From: Saprospiraceae bacterium
Lineage (GTDB): Bacteria; Bacteroidota; Bacteroidia; Chitinophagales; Saprospiraceae
Direction: 5' to 3'
DNA: 44,886 nt
Assembly: GCA_020627965.1 (NCBI GenBank)
Contig: JAHDFX010000001.1
Location: 61,895-106,780 of the forward strand
Shown: piece by piece, positions 33,437-40,672 of the stretch
Layout of the letters: each line of letters begins with the position of its first letter
Numbering within the stretch: the first letter of the stretch is position 1
Notes under the pieces: generated by a model
Seen by the model: only the letters and a program-made list of their open reading frames with translations
What the model was told of the DNA's origin: nothing
The model's database searches: none
Translations under genes and position numbers: made by a program

Positions 33437-34927
33437 ATGAAAAACAAGGATCTATATATTTACAACAGTCTAAGTCGTAAAAAAGAAAAATTTGAACCGC
33501 TAAATCCGCCTTTTGTAGGCTTGTATGTCTGTGGTCCTACTGTATACAGCCCTCCTCATTTAGGTAATGTTCGTACTTTTTTAAGTTTTGATATCGTTAA
33601 TCGTTATCTACTTTACTTAGGATACAAAGTCCGTTATGTGCGTAATATTACTGATGTAGGGCATATTACCAATTCGGAAGGAGAAGACATTGATAGAATT
33701 GGTGAACAAGCCAAAAAAGAAAATCTGGAACCCATGGAAATTGTGCAGAAGTATACGCTGGACTTTCATGAAGTTACCCATATTTTTAACATGCTGCCAC
33801 CAGATATAGAACCTACCGCCACAGGACATGTTGTAGAGCAGATAGAAATGGTACAACGTATCATTGATAATGGATACGCCTATGTGAAAAACTACTCTGT
33901 TTATTTTGATATTCCAAAATTCGTTAAAGATCATTCTTATGGCGAACTCAGTGGACAAAACATAGAAGAGCAATTGGAGGGACATCGTGAACTCGATGCA
34001 CAGAATGAAAAACAAGATGCCCGTGATTTTGCTATCTGGAAATACGCCGATAAAACACACCCTATGAGATGGAATTCTCCCTGGGGCGAAGGCGTACCTG
34101 GCTGGCATTTGGAATGTTCGGTTATGAGTACCAAGTACCTCGGACAAAAATTCGATATTCATGGTGGTGGTATGGATCTAAAGTTCCCTCATCACGAATG
34201 TGAGATTGCCCAATCCATTGGTGCCGATGGCTCTGCTCCTGTACGTTACTGGATGCATGGTAATATGCTCACGATGAATGGACAAAAAATGAGTAAATCA
34301 CTCGGCAACTCAGTCCTTCCGCGTGAATTGATTACTGGGGATCATGATTTGTTGGAGCAAGGCTATAGCCCAATGAGTATTCGCTTTTTCATGTTGCAGG
34401 CACATTATACCAGTACACTTGACTTGAGTAATGAAGCCCTAAAGGCAGCCGAAAAAGGTTATAAACGCTTAATGGAAGCTTTGAAAACATTGGAAAATCT
34501 GGACCTAAGAGAAGCGAAATCCCTAAGTGATGCCGATCAAAAAGTCAATGATAGTATTGATATGGCTTTCGCCGAATTGAATGACGATTTTAATACACCA
34601 AAAGCATTGGCAAGACTATTCGAATTGGTGACCGTCATCAACAGCTACAAAGATAAGAGAGAGGAATATGCCGGAGTCAGCAAAGCAACAATGGAACGTT
34701 TGCAGAAAGACTTCCGTGATCTGGTGATAGATATATTGGGCTTACAGGAAGAAACAGCTGGAGAAGATGGTACTATGGATGGTTTAATGCAACTCATTAT
34801 TGATATTCGCCAAAATGCCCGTACCAATAAAGACTGGACAACTTCCGACCTCATTCGCGATAAGCTGAATGAACTGGAATTGCAACTAAAAGACGGTAAA
34901 GATGGTACTACATGGACGAAGTTGTAA
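33437..34927 (+). CDS. cysS: Cysteinyl-tRNA synthetase
   Basis: CysRS charges tRNA-Cys with cysteine. The start at ATG 33437 (MKNKDLYIYNSLSRKKE) gives 496 residues, the family's usual length; the frame is open further upstream to 33263, but that part overlaps the leader and terminator. Visible motifs are YVCGPTVYSPPHLGNVRTFLSFDI (first zinc Cys and the HIGH-type PHLGN), GWHLECSVMSTKYLG and FPHHECEIAQ (remaining zinc ligands C, H, E), and the KMSKS loop GQKMSKSLGN. A TATTTTTG -7-like sequence at 33425-33432 is too close to the ATG for a usual leader. Regulation is probably by the Cys-codon leader and terminator upstream. A strong terminator follows the gene. Confidence 0.95.
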   Translation: MKNKDLYIYNSLSRKKEKFEPLNPPFVGLYVCGPTVYSPPHLGNVRTFLSFDIVNRYLLYLGYKVRYVRNITDVGHITNSEGEDIDRIGEQAKKENLEPMEIVQKYTLDFHEVTHIFNMLPPDIEPTATGHVVEQIEMVQRIIDNGYAYVKNYSVYFDIPKFVKDHSYGELSGQNIEEQLEGHRELDAQNEKQDARDFAIWKYADKTHPMRWNSPWGEGVPGWHLECSVMSTKYLGQKFDIHGGGMDLKFPHHECEIAQSIGADGSAPVRYWMHGNMLTMNGQKMSKSLGNSVLPRELITGDHDLLEQGYSPMSIRFFMLQAHYTSTLDLSNEALKAAEKGYKRLMEALKTLENLDLREAKSLSDADQKVNDSIDMAFAELNDDFNTPKALARLFELVTVINSYKDKREEYAGVSKATMERLQKDFRDLVIDILGLQEETAGEDGTMDGLMQLIIDIRQNARTNKDWTTSDLIRDKLNELELQLKDGKDGTTWTKL

Positions 34928-35061
34928 GTTAATACTTGCAAAGCAACCAAAAAGCCTTTACTTTTGTAAATAATGAAACTACATTTGAGTAATATTATCA
35001 TTAGCATTATAATTATTCACGATTCCTGCAATCTGTGAACCGCTAATGTATTGAAATAATA

Positions 35062-35107
35062 AAACGCGCCGACAGATTGCAAAATTTGTCGGCGCGTTTA
35101 TTTTTTG
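35062..35107 (+). terminator. Intrinsic terminator after cysS
   Basis: AAACGCGCCGACA (35062-35074) pairs perfectly with TGTCGGCGCGTTT (35087-35099) and runs into TATTTTTT. TGCAATCTGT (35027-35036) can pair exactly with ACAGATTGCA (35072-35081), overlapping the last three bases of the left arm and the loop, so an alternative fold exists. Confidence 0.9.
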
Positions 35108-35134
35108 TGCTATTGTGTTAACGTGTTATCGTTT
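35103..35134. repeat. Left arm of an 8-bp repeat array
   Basis: Three to four units (TTGTGCTA, TTGTGTTA, ACGTGTTA, TCGTTTAC) of the same degenerate 8-bp family, in the GTGTTA orientation. The opposite arm (YAACACAA orientation) is not adjacent but lies at 35573-35649, on the other side of the four-helix-bundle gene. Confidence 0.6.
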
Positions 35135-35141
35135 ACTTTTG
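35134..35141 (+). promoter_or_regulatory. TAnnTTTG -7 element for the four-helix-bundle gene
   Basis: TACTTTTG matches the consensus, with a TTG at 35113-35115 eighteen bases upstream, inside the repeat arm. It ends 29 bp before the ATG at 35171. Confidence 0.4.
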
Positions 35142-35170
35142 TACTTTGCTTACGAAAACCTACTCTTTTT

Positions 35171-35542
35171 ATGTCAAAAGTAAATCGATTTGAAGACCTA
35201 AAATGTTGGCAAGCGGCAAGAGAATTAGTAAATTTAGTTTATGAGTTGAGTGAACAAGGTAAATTCAAGAAAGATTGGGATACTAAAAGCCAATACAGAA
35301 GAGCGGCCTTGTCAGTGATGAATAACATAGCTGAAGGATTTATGAGATATAGTAACAATGAATTCATAAGATTTCTCAACTTTGCACAAAGTTCAGCCGG
35401 AGAAGTAAAAAGTATGACTTATATATTGGAAGATCAAAATTATTTACCTTTTGAAGATATTAAGAAATTGCACGAAAAAGCAGATAAAGCAATCAACTTA
35501 ACTTTGGGAATGATCAGATATTTAAAAAGTAAAAACAAATAA
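35171..35542 (+). CDS. Four-helix-bundle protein of the S23 / 23S-rRNA intervening-sequence family
   Basis: The 123-residue protein starts at ATG 35171 (MSKVNRFEDLKCWQAARELVNLVYEL) and shows the S23 pattern: FEDL.CWQ.AR.L opening, QYRRAALSVMNNIAEGFMRYSNNEFIRFLNFAQSSAGEVKSM, and LGMIRYL at the end. These four-helix bundles are encoded in intervening sequences of 23S rRNA in some bacteria and as stand-alone genes in many Bacteroidota; related Avd proteins serve diversity-generating retroelements. No reverse transcriptase, variable repeat or rRNA is near. The gene sits between the two arms of an 8-bp repeat array, which suggests insertion into it. The upstream in-frame start at 35105 lies in the repeat and is rejected. 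Confidence 0.87.
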   Translation: MSKVNRFEDLKCWQAARELVNLVYELSEQGKFKKDWDTKSQYRRAALSVMNNIAEGFMRYSNNEFIRFLNFAQSSAGEVKSMTYILEDQNYLPFEDIKKLHEKADKAINLTLGMIRYLKSKNK

Positions 35543-35572
35543 AAAGTGTTAGCCCAATATTCTTATTAAAAT

Positions 35573-35649
35573 CAACACAATAACACAATAACACAACAAC
35601 ACAACAACACAATAACACAATAACACATCAACACAACAACACAATAACC
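35573..35649. repeat. 8-bp tandem array (YAACACAA) directly before ileS
   Basis: Nine and a half nearly perfect tandem units, consensus (T/C)AACACAA, run without interruption from about 35573 up to the ileS start codon at 35650, so they form its whole immediate leader. The unit is not a multiple of three and no frame is encoded. Its partner orientation lies at 35103-35134. Confidence 0.85.
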
Positions 35650-38600
35650 ATGAGCTATAAAGAATACAAAGGGCTTAGCCTCCCGGAAATAGACAAAACC
35701 ATTCTGGAATTCTGGGAGGAGAACAAGATTTTTGAAAGCAGTATGGAAAGTCGCAAAGATGCACCTACCTATGTTTTCTATGAAGGACCGCCTTCGGCCA
35801 ATGGTAAACCTGGTATTCACCACGTTATGGCACGGACGGTTAAGGATATGTTCTGTCGTTTTCATACCATGAAAGGAAAGCTGGTCGAACGAAAAGGAGG
35901 TTGGGATACACATGGTTTACCTATTGAGTTAAGTGTAGAAAAAGAGCTGGGGATCACTAAGGAAGATATAGGGAAAAGCATCACCGTAGATGAGTATAAC
36001 CAGAAATGTCGGGAGACGGTGATGATGTATAAAGACATGTGGGATGACATCACAGTGAAGATGGGGTATTGGGTAGATTTAGATGATCCTTACATCACCT
36101 TTAAAAATGAATATATCGAGTCAGTATGGAACCTGTTGAAGCGCCTTTATGACAATGATTATTTATATAAAGGCTATACCATTCAGCCATATTCGCCAGC
36201 TGCCGGAACCGGACTAAGTTCACACGAATTGAATCAGCCTGGCTGCTATAAAGATGTAAAAGACACCAGTGCTGTTGCTCAGTTCAGAGTCATCAAAAAC
36301 GAAGCTGCCGAATTTTTATTTGAAACGGCTGAAGAAGATGTCTGTTTCATTGCCTGGACAACAACACCCTGGACTTTACCTTCCAACACAGCATTAGCAT
36401 TGGGTAAGAAAATTGACTATGTAAAGGTCAAAACCTACAATGCCTATACAGGCGAACCTGTTAGTGTGATACTGGCAAAAGACCTGATAAAAAAATGGTT
36501 CAAAGAAGGCGCAGACGAACTGGACTTTGACGCTTATCAAAAAGGAGATAAAAAAATCCCTTATAGAATAACAGGGGAATACAAAGGCGCAAAACTAGTC
36601 GGCTTGCGCTATGAGCAATTATTACCCTATGTTCAGCCTGATAATGGTGATGCTTTTAAAGTACTACATGGCGATTTTGTATCTACATCAGACGGTACAG
36701 GTATCGTACATATTGCTCCATCTTTTGGTGCAGACGATATGATGGTCGGCAAACAAAATGGCATGGGCTCGCTGACTTTGGTCGATAAGCAAGGGAAATT
36801 TACAGACGATGTAGGCGAATTTTCGGGACGTTATGTAAAAGACTACAAAGATGACCCTAATTACAAAAATGTGGACATTGATATTTCTATAAAGTTAAAA
36901 ACCGAAAACAAAGCCTTTAACGTTCAGAAGTACAGCCACAACTATCCGCATTGTTGGCGGACGGATAAACCTGTATTATATTATCCATTAGATAGTTGGT
37001 TTGTGCGCACCACAAAGGCTAAAGCCCGTATGGTTGAACTCAATAAAACGATCAATTGGAAACCAGCGGCTACTGGTGAAAAACGCTTTGGCAACTGGCT
37101 GGAAAACCTACAGGACTGGAATTTATCACGTTCTCGTTTCTGGGGTATTCCATTACCCATTTGGCGAACGGCTGATGGCACTGAAGAGAAATGCATCGGT
37201 TCGGTTGCTGACCTAAGAGACGAAGTAGAAAAGTCAATCCAGGCAGGGCACATGGAGACTCAACTTACTAAAGACTTTGACCTGCACCGTCCTTATATCG
37301 ATGATGTTATTCTGACTTCATCTAAAGGAGAACCGATGAAGCGGGAGCTTGACCTGATTGATGTATGGTTCGATTCTGGTTCTATGCCTTATGCGCAATG
37401 GCATTTCCCATTTGAAAATGAAGAAAAATTTAATCCCGATAGCTATCGTGGATATCCAGCTGATTTTATCTCGGAAGGGGTGGACCAAACACGTGGGTGG
37501 TTCTTTACATTGCACGCCATTGCAGTCATGTGTTTCGATAGTGTAGCTTATAAAAATGTTGTTTCTACAGGCTTATTACAAGCAAAAGATGGTCGAAAAA
37601 TGTCGAAAAGACTCGGCAATACAGTAGAACCATTCAAAGCCATTGAAGATTATGGTGCAGATGCCATCCGTTGGTACATGATGTCCAATTCTGCCCCTTG
37701 GGAAAACCTGAAATTCGACCTGGATGGAGTAGATGAAGTCCGTCGTAAATTCTTTGGTACTTTGTACAATACCTATTCTTTTTATGCGCTTTACGCAAAT
37801 GTGGATAAATTTTACAATAAGGAAGCTCAAGTACCATTAGAAAAACGTCAAGAGATCGACCGATGGGTTATTTCCTTATTAAATACGCTCAAAAAAGAAG
37901 TTAATAAAGATTATAGCGATTACGAGCCATCTCGTGCTACCCGCAAGATCATGACTTTTGTGGATGAGCATTTGAGTAACTGGTATGTACGTCTATGCCG
38001 TCGTCGTTTCTGGAAAGGCGAGAAAAATGAAGATAAAATAGCAGCTTATCAGACCCTCTATGAATGTCTGGTTACCATAGCTAAATTAATAGCGCCAGTC
38101 GCCCCGTTCTTTGCTGATTTCCTATACAAAAATCTCAATGATGCCACAGGAGCAGAAGCATCTAATTCTGTCCATCTAACAGATTTTCCAAAGGTAGAAG
38201 AATCAGTTATCAATAAAGACCTCGAACAGCGAATGGACTATGCACAACGTATTTCTTCATTGGTATTATCCTTACGGAAACGAGAAAAAATACGTGTACG
38301 TCAGCCATTGACAAAGGTCTTGTTGCCAGTATTAGATGACGATTTCCGTAGCCAGGTTGAAGGCGTTAAAAATCTGATCTTATCAGAAGTGAATGTGAAA
38401 GACATCGAATACATCACGGATACATCAGGCATCATCAAGAAAAAGATCAAGCCGAACTTTAAAACTTTGGGTAGAAAATTGGGTAAAAATATGAAATCAG
38501 CTGCCCAGTTGATCGGCGGTTTTGATCAGGATGCCATTGCAGAAATTGAAAAGACAAACGGTTACACCTTTGAAGCTGACGGAGAATCTATCCGCCTCAC

Positions 38601-38958
38601 ACTGGAAGATTTCATCATCACTTCAGATGATATAGAAGGCTGGCTGGTCGCCAATGACGGACCATTAACTGTTGCACTTGATGTCACCTTAACAGATGAC
38701 CTAAAAGCAGAAGGCATTGCCCGTGAATTGGTCAATCGTATCCAGAACATCCGTAAAAGCCGCGATTTCAATGTAACAGATCGCATTAAAGTCACTCTAC
38801 AAGCCAACGATGCACTGAATCCAGCTGTGAATCAGTTTGGTGATTATATTTGCAATGAAGTCCTAGCCACTTCTTTGGATCTATCGGCTAATGTATCCGG
38901 TGCCGAGGAAGTAGAATTGGTGGATGATCTGGTCGTTGGTATTTTGGTGGAGCGGTAA
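35650..38958 (+). CDS. ileS: Isoleucyl-tRNA synthetase
   Basis: IleRS charges tRNA-Ile and edits misactivated valine. The 1102-residue protein has the class I signature PPSANGKPGIHHVMAR (HIGH variant), the editing domain with TTTPWTLPSNTALAL, the DWNLSRSRFWGIPLPIW motif, WFDSGSMPYAQWH and the KMSKS loop GRKMSKRLGN. The C-terminal half holds the anticodon-binding domain and the Bacteroidota-type tail (RDFNVTDRIKVTLQ...YICNEVLA..LDLSAN). Length is normal for the long form. The start follows an 8-bp tandem repeat with no Shine-Dalgarno site. A second, broken copy of its last 66 codons lies at 40451-40643, beyond the WGR gene. Confidence 0.95.
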   Translation: MSYKEYKGLSLPEIDKTILEFWEENKIFESSMESRKDAPTYVFYEGPPSANGKPGIHHVMARTVKDMFCRFHTMKGKLVERKGGWDTHGLPIELSVEKELGITKEDIGKSITVDEYNQKCRETVMMYKDMWDDITVKMGYWVDLDDPYITFKNEYIESVWNLLKRLYDNDYLYKGYTIQPYSPAAGTGLSSHELNQPGCYKDVKDTSAVAQFRVIKNEAAEFLFETAEEDVCFIAWTTTPWTLPSNTALALGKKIDYVKVKTYNAYTGEPVSVILAKDLIKKWFKEGADELDFDAYQKGDKKIPYRITGEYKGAKLVGLRYEQLLPYVQPDNGDAFKVLHGDFVSTSDGTGIVHIAPSFGADDMMVGKQNGMGSLTLVDKQGKFTDDVGEFSGRYVKDYKDDPNYKNVDIDISIKLKTENKAFNVQKYSHNYPHCWRTDKPVLYYPLDSWFVRTTKAKARMVELNKTINWKPAATGEKRFGNWLENLQDWNLSRSRFWGIPLPIWRTADGTEEKCIGSVADLRDEVEKSIQAGHMETQLTKDFDLHRPYIDDVILTSSKGEPMKRELDLIDVWFDSGSMPYAQWHFPFENEEKFNPDSYRGYPADFISEGVDQTRGWFFTLHAIAVMCFDSVAYKNVVSTGLLQAKDGRKMSKRLGNTVEPFKAIEDYGADAIRWYMMSNSAPWENLKFDLDGVDEVRRKFFGTLYNTYSFYALYANVDKFYNKEAQVPLEKRQEIDRWVISLLNTLKKEVNKDYSDYEPSRATRKIMTFVDEHLSNWYVRLCRRRFWKGEKNEDKIAAYQTLYECLVTIAKLIAPVAPFFADFLYKNLNDATGAEASNSVHLTDFPKVEESVINKDLEQRMDYAQRISSLVLSLRKREKIRVRQPLTKVLLPVLDDDFRSQVEGVKNLILSEVNVKDIEYITDTSGIIKKKIKPNFKTLGRKLGKNMKSAAQLIGGFDQDAIAEIEKTNGYTFEADGESIRLTLEDFIITSDDIEGWLVANDGPLTVALDVTLTDDLKAEGIARELVNRIQNIRKSRDFNVTDRIKVTLQANDALNPAVNQFGDYICNEVLATSLDLSANVSGAEEVELVDDLVVGILVER

Positions 38959-39023
38959 TTCACACATCAAAGCCAACCCTTTAGTTACTGCTTTTTAATC
39001 ATGCGAATTAATATTTAATACAT

Positions 39024-40445
39024 ATGAAAACCTATCTTGAATTATCTGTAGACGAAAATGTTGGCTCTGCTCATAAATTTTACGAAGTCACTGTAGAAGA
39101 TACCTTATTGACACTTCGATATGGACGTATAGGAACAGATGGAACTGTTTCTACAAAGACATTTCCTAGCAATGAACTTGCATTGAAAGAAGCAGAAAAG
39201 AAGATAAAAGCTAAAAAGAGAAAAGGATACGAAGAGGCTGAACAAGGTGTTCGTAAAAAACGGTCTATTACTCGAAGAAGCATTACGAGTAAACGTTCGA
39301 CCGCTAAAAAAGCACCTGTTTTATGGAAATTCAATTCCGGTTCTCCTGCTTTTGGTATTTATATTGACGATAATTATTGTTGGGTGGGTAATGAAAAAGG
39401 ACGAATATTTAAGCTTAATCATGAGGGAGAAGTTGTCATGCAATTTCAATTGCCAGATGGTGTGAAATCTATTATCGTAGATGAAGGCTGGATTTATGTA
39501 GGCTGTGATGATGGTAATGTTTATGACTTGACAGGAAAACTACCTCGATTGGCATATGAGATTAACGAAAATATAGACATATATTGGTTGGATGTAAAAA
39601 ATGGATTATTAGCTGTTTCTGATGAAGGTGGTAATCTAACAGTAATCAATGCAGAAGATGAAGAACAATGGAATAAGAAAAGTGCTGGAAAAAGTGGTTG
39701 GATGGTTCGTTGTGATAAAGTTGGTCGTGTTTATCATGGACATAGCAAAGGAGTCACTTGCTATTATGGTTGGGATGGCTCTACCATTTGGAATAAAAAA
39801 ACAAGTGGCGCCGTTCTTTTTGGTTGGAAATCTGAGCATGCTGTAACCGTTGGAACATCGAGTAATAATGTGACGCTATTCGATCTCGAAGGAAAGCAAA
39901 TAGCGGATATGAAAGCTGACGACAGTGTCTTCTCTTGTGCGACAGCTCCAAATGACGAGTACATTTTTGCTGGTGATTCCTCTTCTTCTATTTATTGTTA
40001 CAACAAAGCTGGAGAACGTCTCTGGAAATTAGCCAGTACTTGTGGCTCTGCTTATTCTATGCAATATCACAAGGAGAAAGTATATATCGTAACGACCAAT
40101 GGCTCTTTGGCTTGTATTGATGCCAGTGAAGCGGCTATTGAAGCGGCAAAGGCAGGAGATGTTCCAACTATCCAGGATATAAAAGCACCAAAAGCGATAG
40201 CTGTTATCCAAACAGATATTTTGGAAAGTGCAACAGATTTGACAAAAGGTGTTGAATTGGTTTGTATTAAGGATGGCTCAAAATTAAGAATGCGTGTAGT
40301 TACACCTGGCTTTCATTCAGATTGGAATGTTCAGTTCCCTAAAAACCTTAGAATTCTTGGACAACGCTATATGGTGGATAATGTGCTGGAAGCCAATCAA
40401 GGTGGCTTTTATCGTTATTATGGTAATATTTATAAGATTGATTAA
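39024..40445 (+). CDS. WGR-domain protein with beta-propeller (PQQ/WD-like repeats)
   Basis: The 473-residue protein has an N-terminal WGR domain (residues about 1-78; YGRIGTDGTVSTKTF is the GRxG core), a Lys/Arg/Ser linker (about 79-100; RKKRSITRRSI) and a beta-propeller (about 100-375) with repeating strands such as FGIYIDDNYCWVGNEKGRIFKLNHEG, IYVGCDDGNVYDL and EYIFAGDSSSSIYCYNKAGERLWKL. A compact C-terminal domain follows (KGVELVCIKDGSKLRMRVVTPGFHSDWNVQFPKNLR). WGR domains bind nucleic acid or nucleic-acid-linked partners in PARPs; a bacterial role is not settled. There is no signal peptide. The gene lies between ileS and a decayed second ileS 3' end, which suggests recent arrival. Confidence 0.78.
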   Translation: MKTYLELSVDENVGSAHKFYEVTVEDTLLTLRYGRIGTDGTVSTKTFPSNELALKEAEKKIKAKKRKGYEEAEQGVRKKRSITRRSITSKRSTAKKAPVLWKFNSGSPAFGIYIDDNYCWVGNEKGRIFKLNHEGEVVMQFQLPDGVKSIIVDEGWIYVGCDDGNVYDLTGKLPRLAYEINENIDIYWLDVKNGLLAVSDEGGNLTVINAEDEEQWNKKSAGKSGWMVRCDKVGRVYHGHSKGVTCYYGWDGSTIWNKKTSGAVLFGWKSEHAVTVGTSSNNVTLFDLEGKQIADMKADDSVFSCATAPNDEYIFAGDSSSSIYCYNKAGERLWKLASTCGSAYSMQYHKEKVYIVTTNGSLACIDASEAAIEAAKAGDVPTIQDIKAPKAIAVIQTDILESATDLTKGVELVCIKDGSKLRMRVVTPGFHSDWNVQFPKNLRILGQRYMVDNVLEANQGGFYRYYGNIYKID

Positions 40446-40450
40446 TAACC

Positions 40451-40643
40451 AAAGATTTTAATGTGACAGATCGTATCGCTGTCGGGTTACAGAAGCACGA
40501 AGAGATAGTTCCTACAATAGAAAAATTGGTAGTATATCCAGACAGAAGTCCTTGCACATTCATTTGAACTTACAAACTCCGCTGAAGGGAAAGATGTAGA
40601 ACTTTTAAATGGTATTATAGTAGGGATTTCAGTAGAGAATTAA
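40451..40643 (+). pseudogene. Decayed duplicate of the ileS 3' end
   Basis: The first frame reads KDFNVTDRIAVGLQKHEEIV, matching ileS RDFNVTDRIKVTLQANDALN. After a frameshift near 40530-40540 the second frame reads YIQTEVLAHSFELTNSAEG then VELLNGIIVGISVEN and a TAA at 40641-40643, matching ileS YICNEVLATSLDLSANVSG then VELVDDLVVGILVER. The remnant thus covers the last ~66 codons of ileS (38761-38958). DNA identity is only moderate, so it is not a fresh duplication; it is more likely the tail of a different ileS allele left by recombination. Confidence 0.85.
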
Positions 40644-40672
40644 TGTTGTTCATTCAATAAATTTACTATGAA

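Noticed and set aside
33617-34162. Minus-strand ORF of 181 codons
   Set aside because: It is fully antisense to the core of cysS, with no recognisable family.
35171-35542. Avd-type protein of a diversity-generating retroelement
   Set aside because: The four-helix-bundle family is related, but no reverse transcriptase, template repeat or variable repeat is found in the window.
35573-35649. CRISPR-like array
   Set aside because: The repeats are 8 bp, contiguous and without spacers; no cas genes are near.
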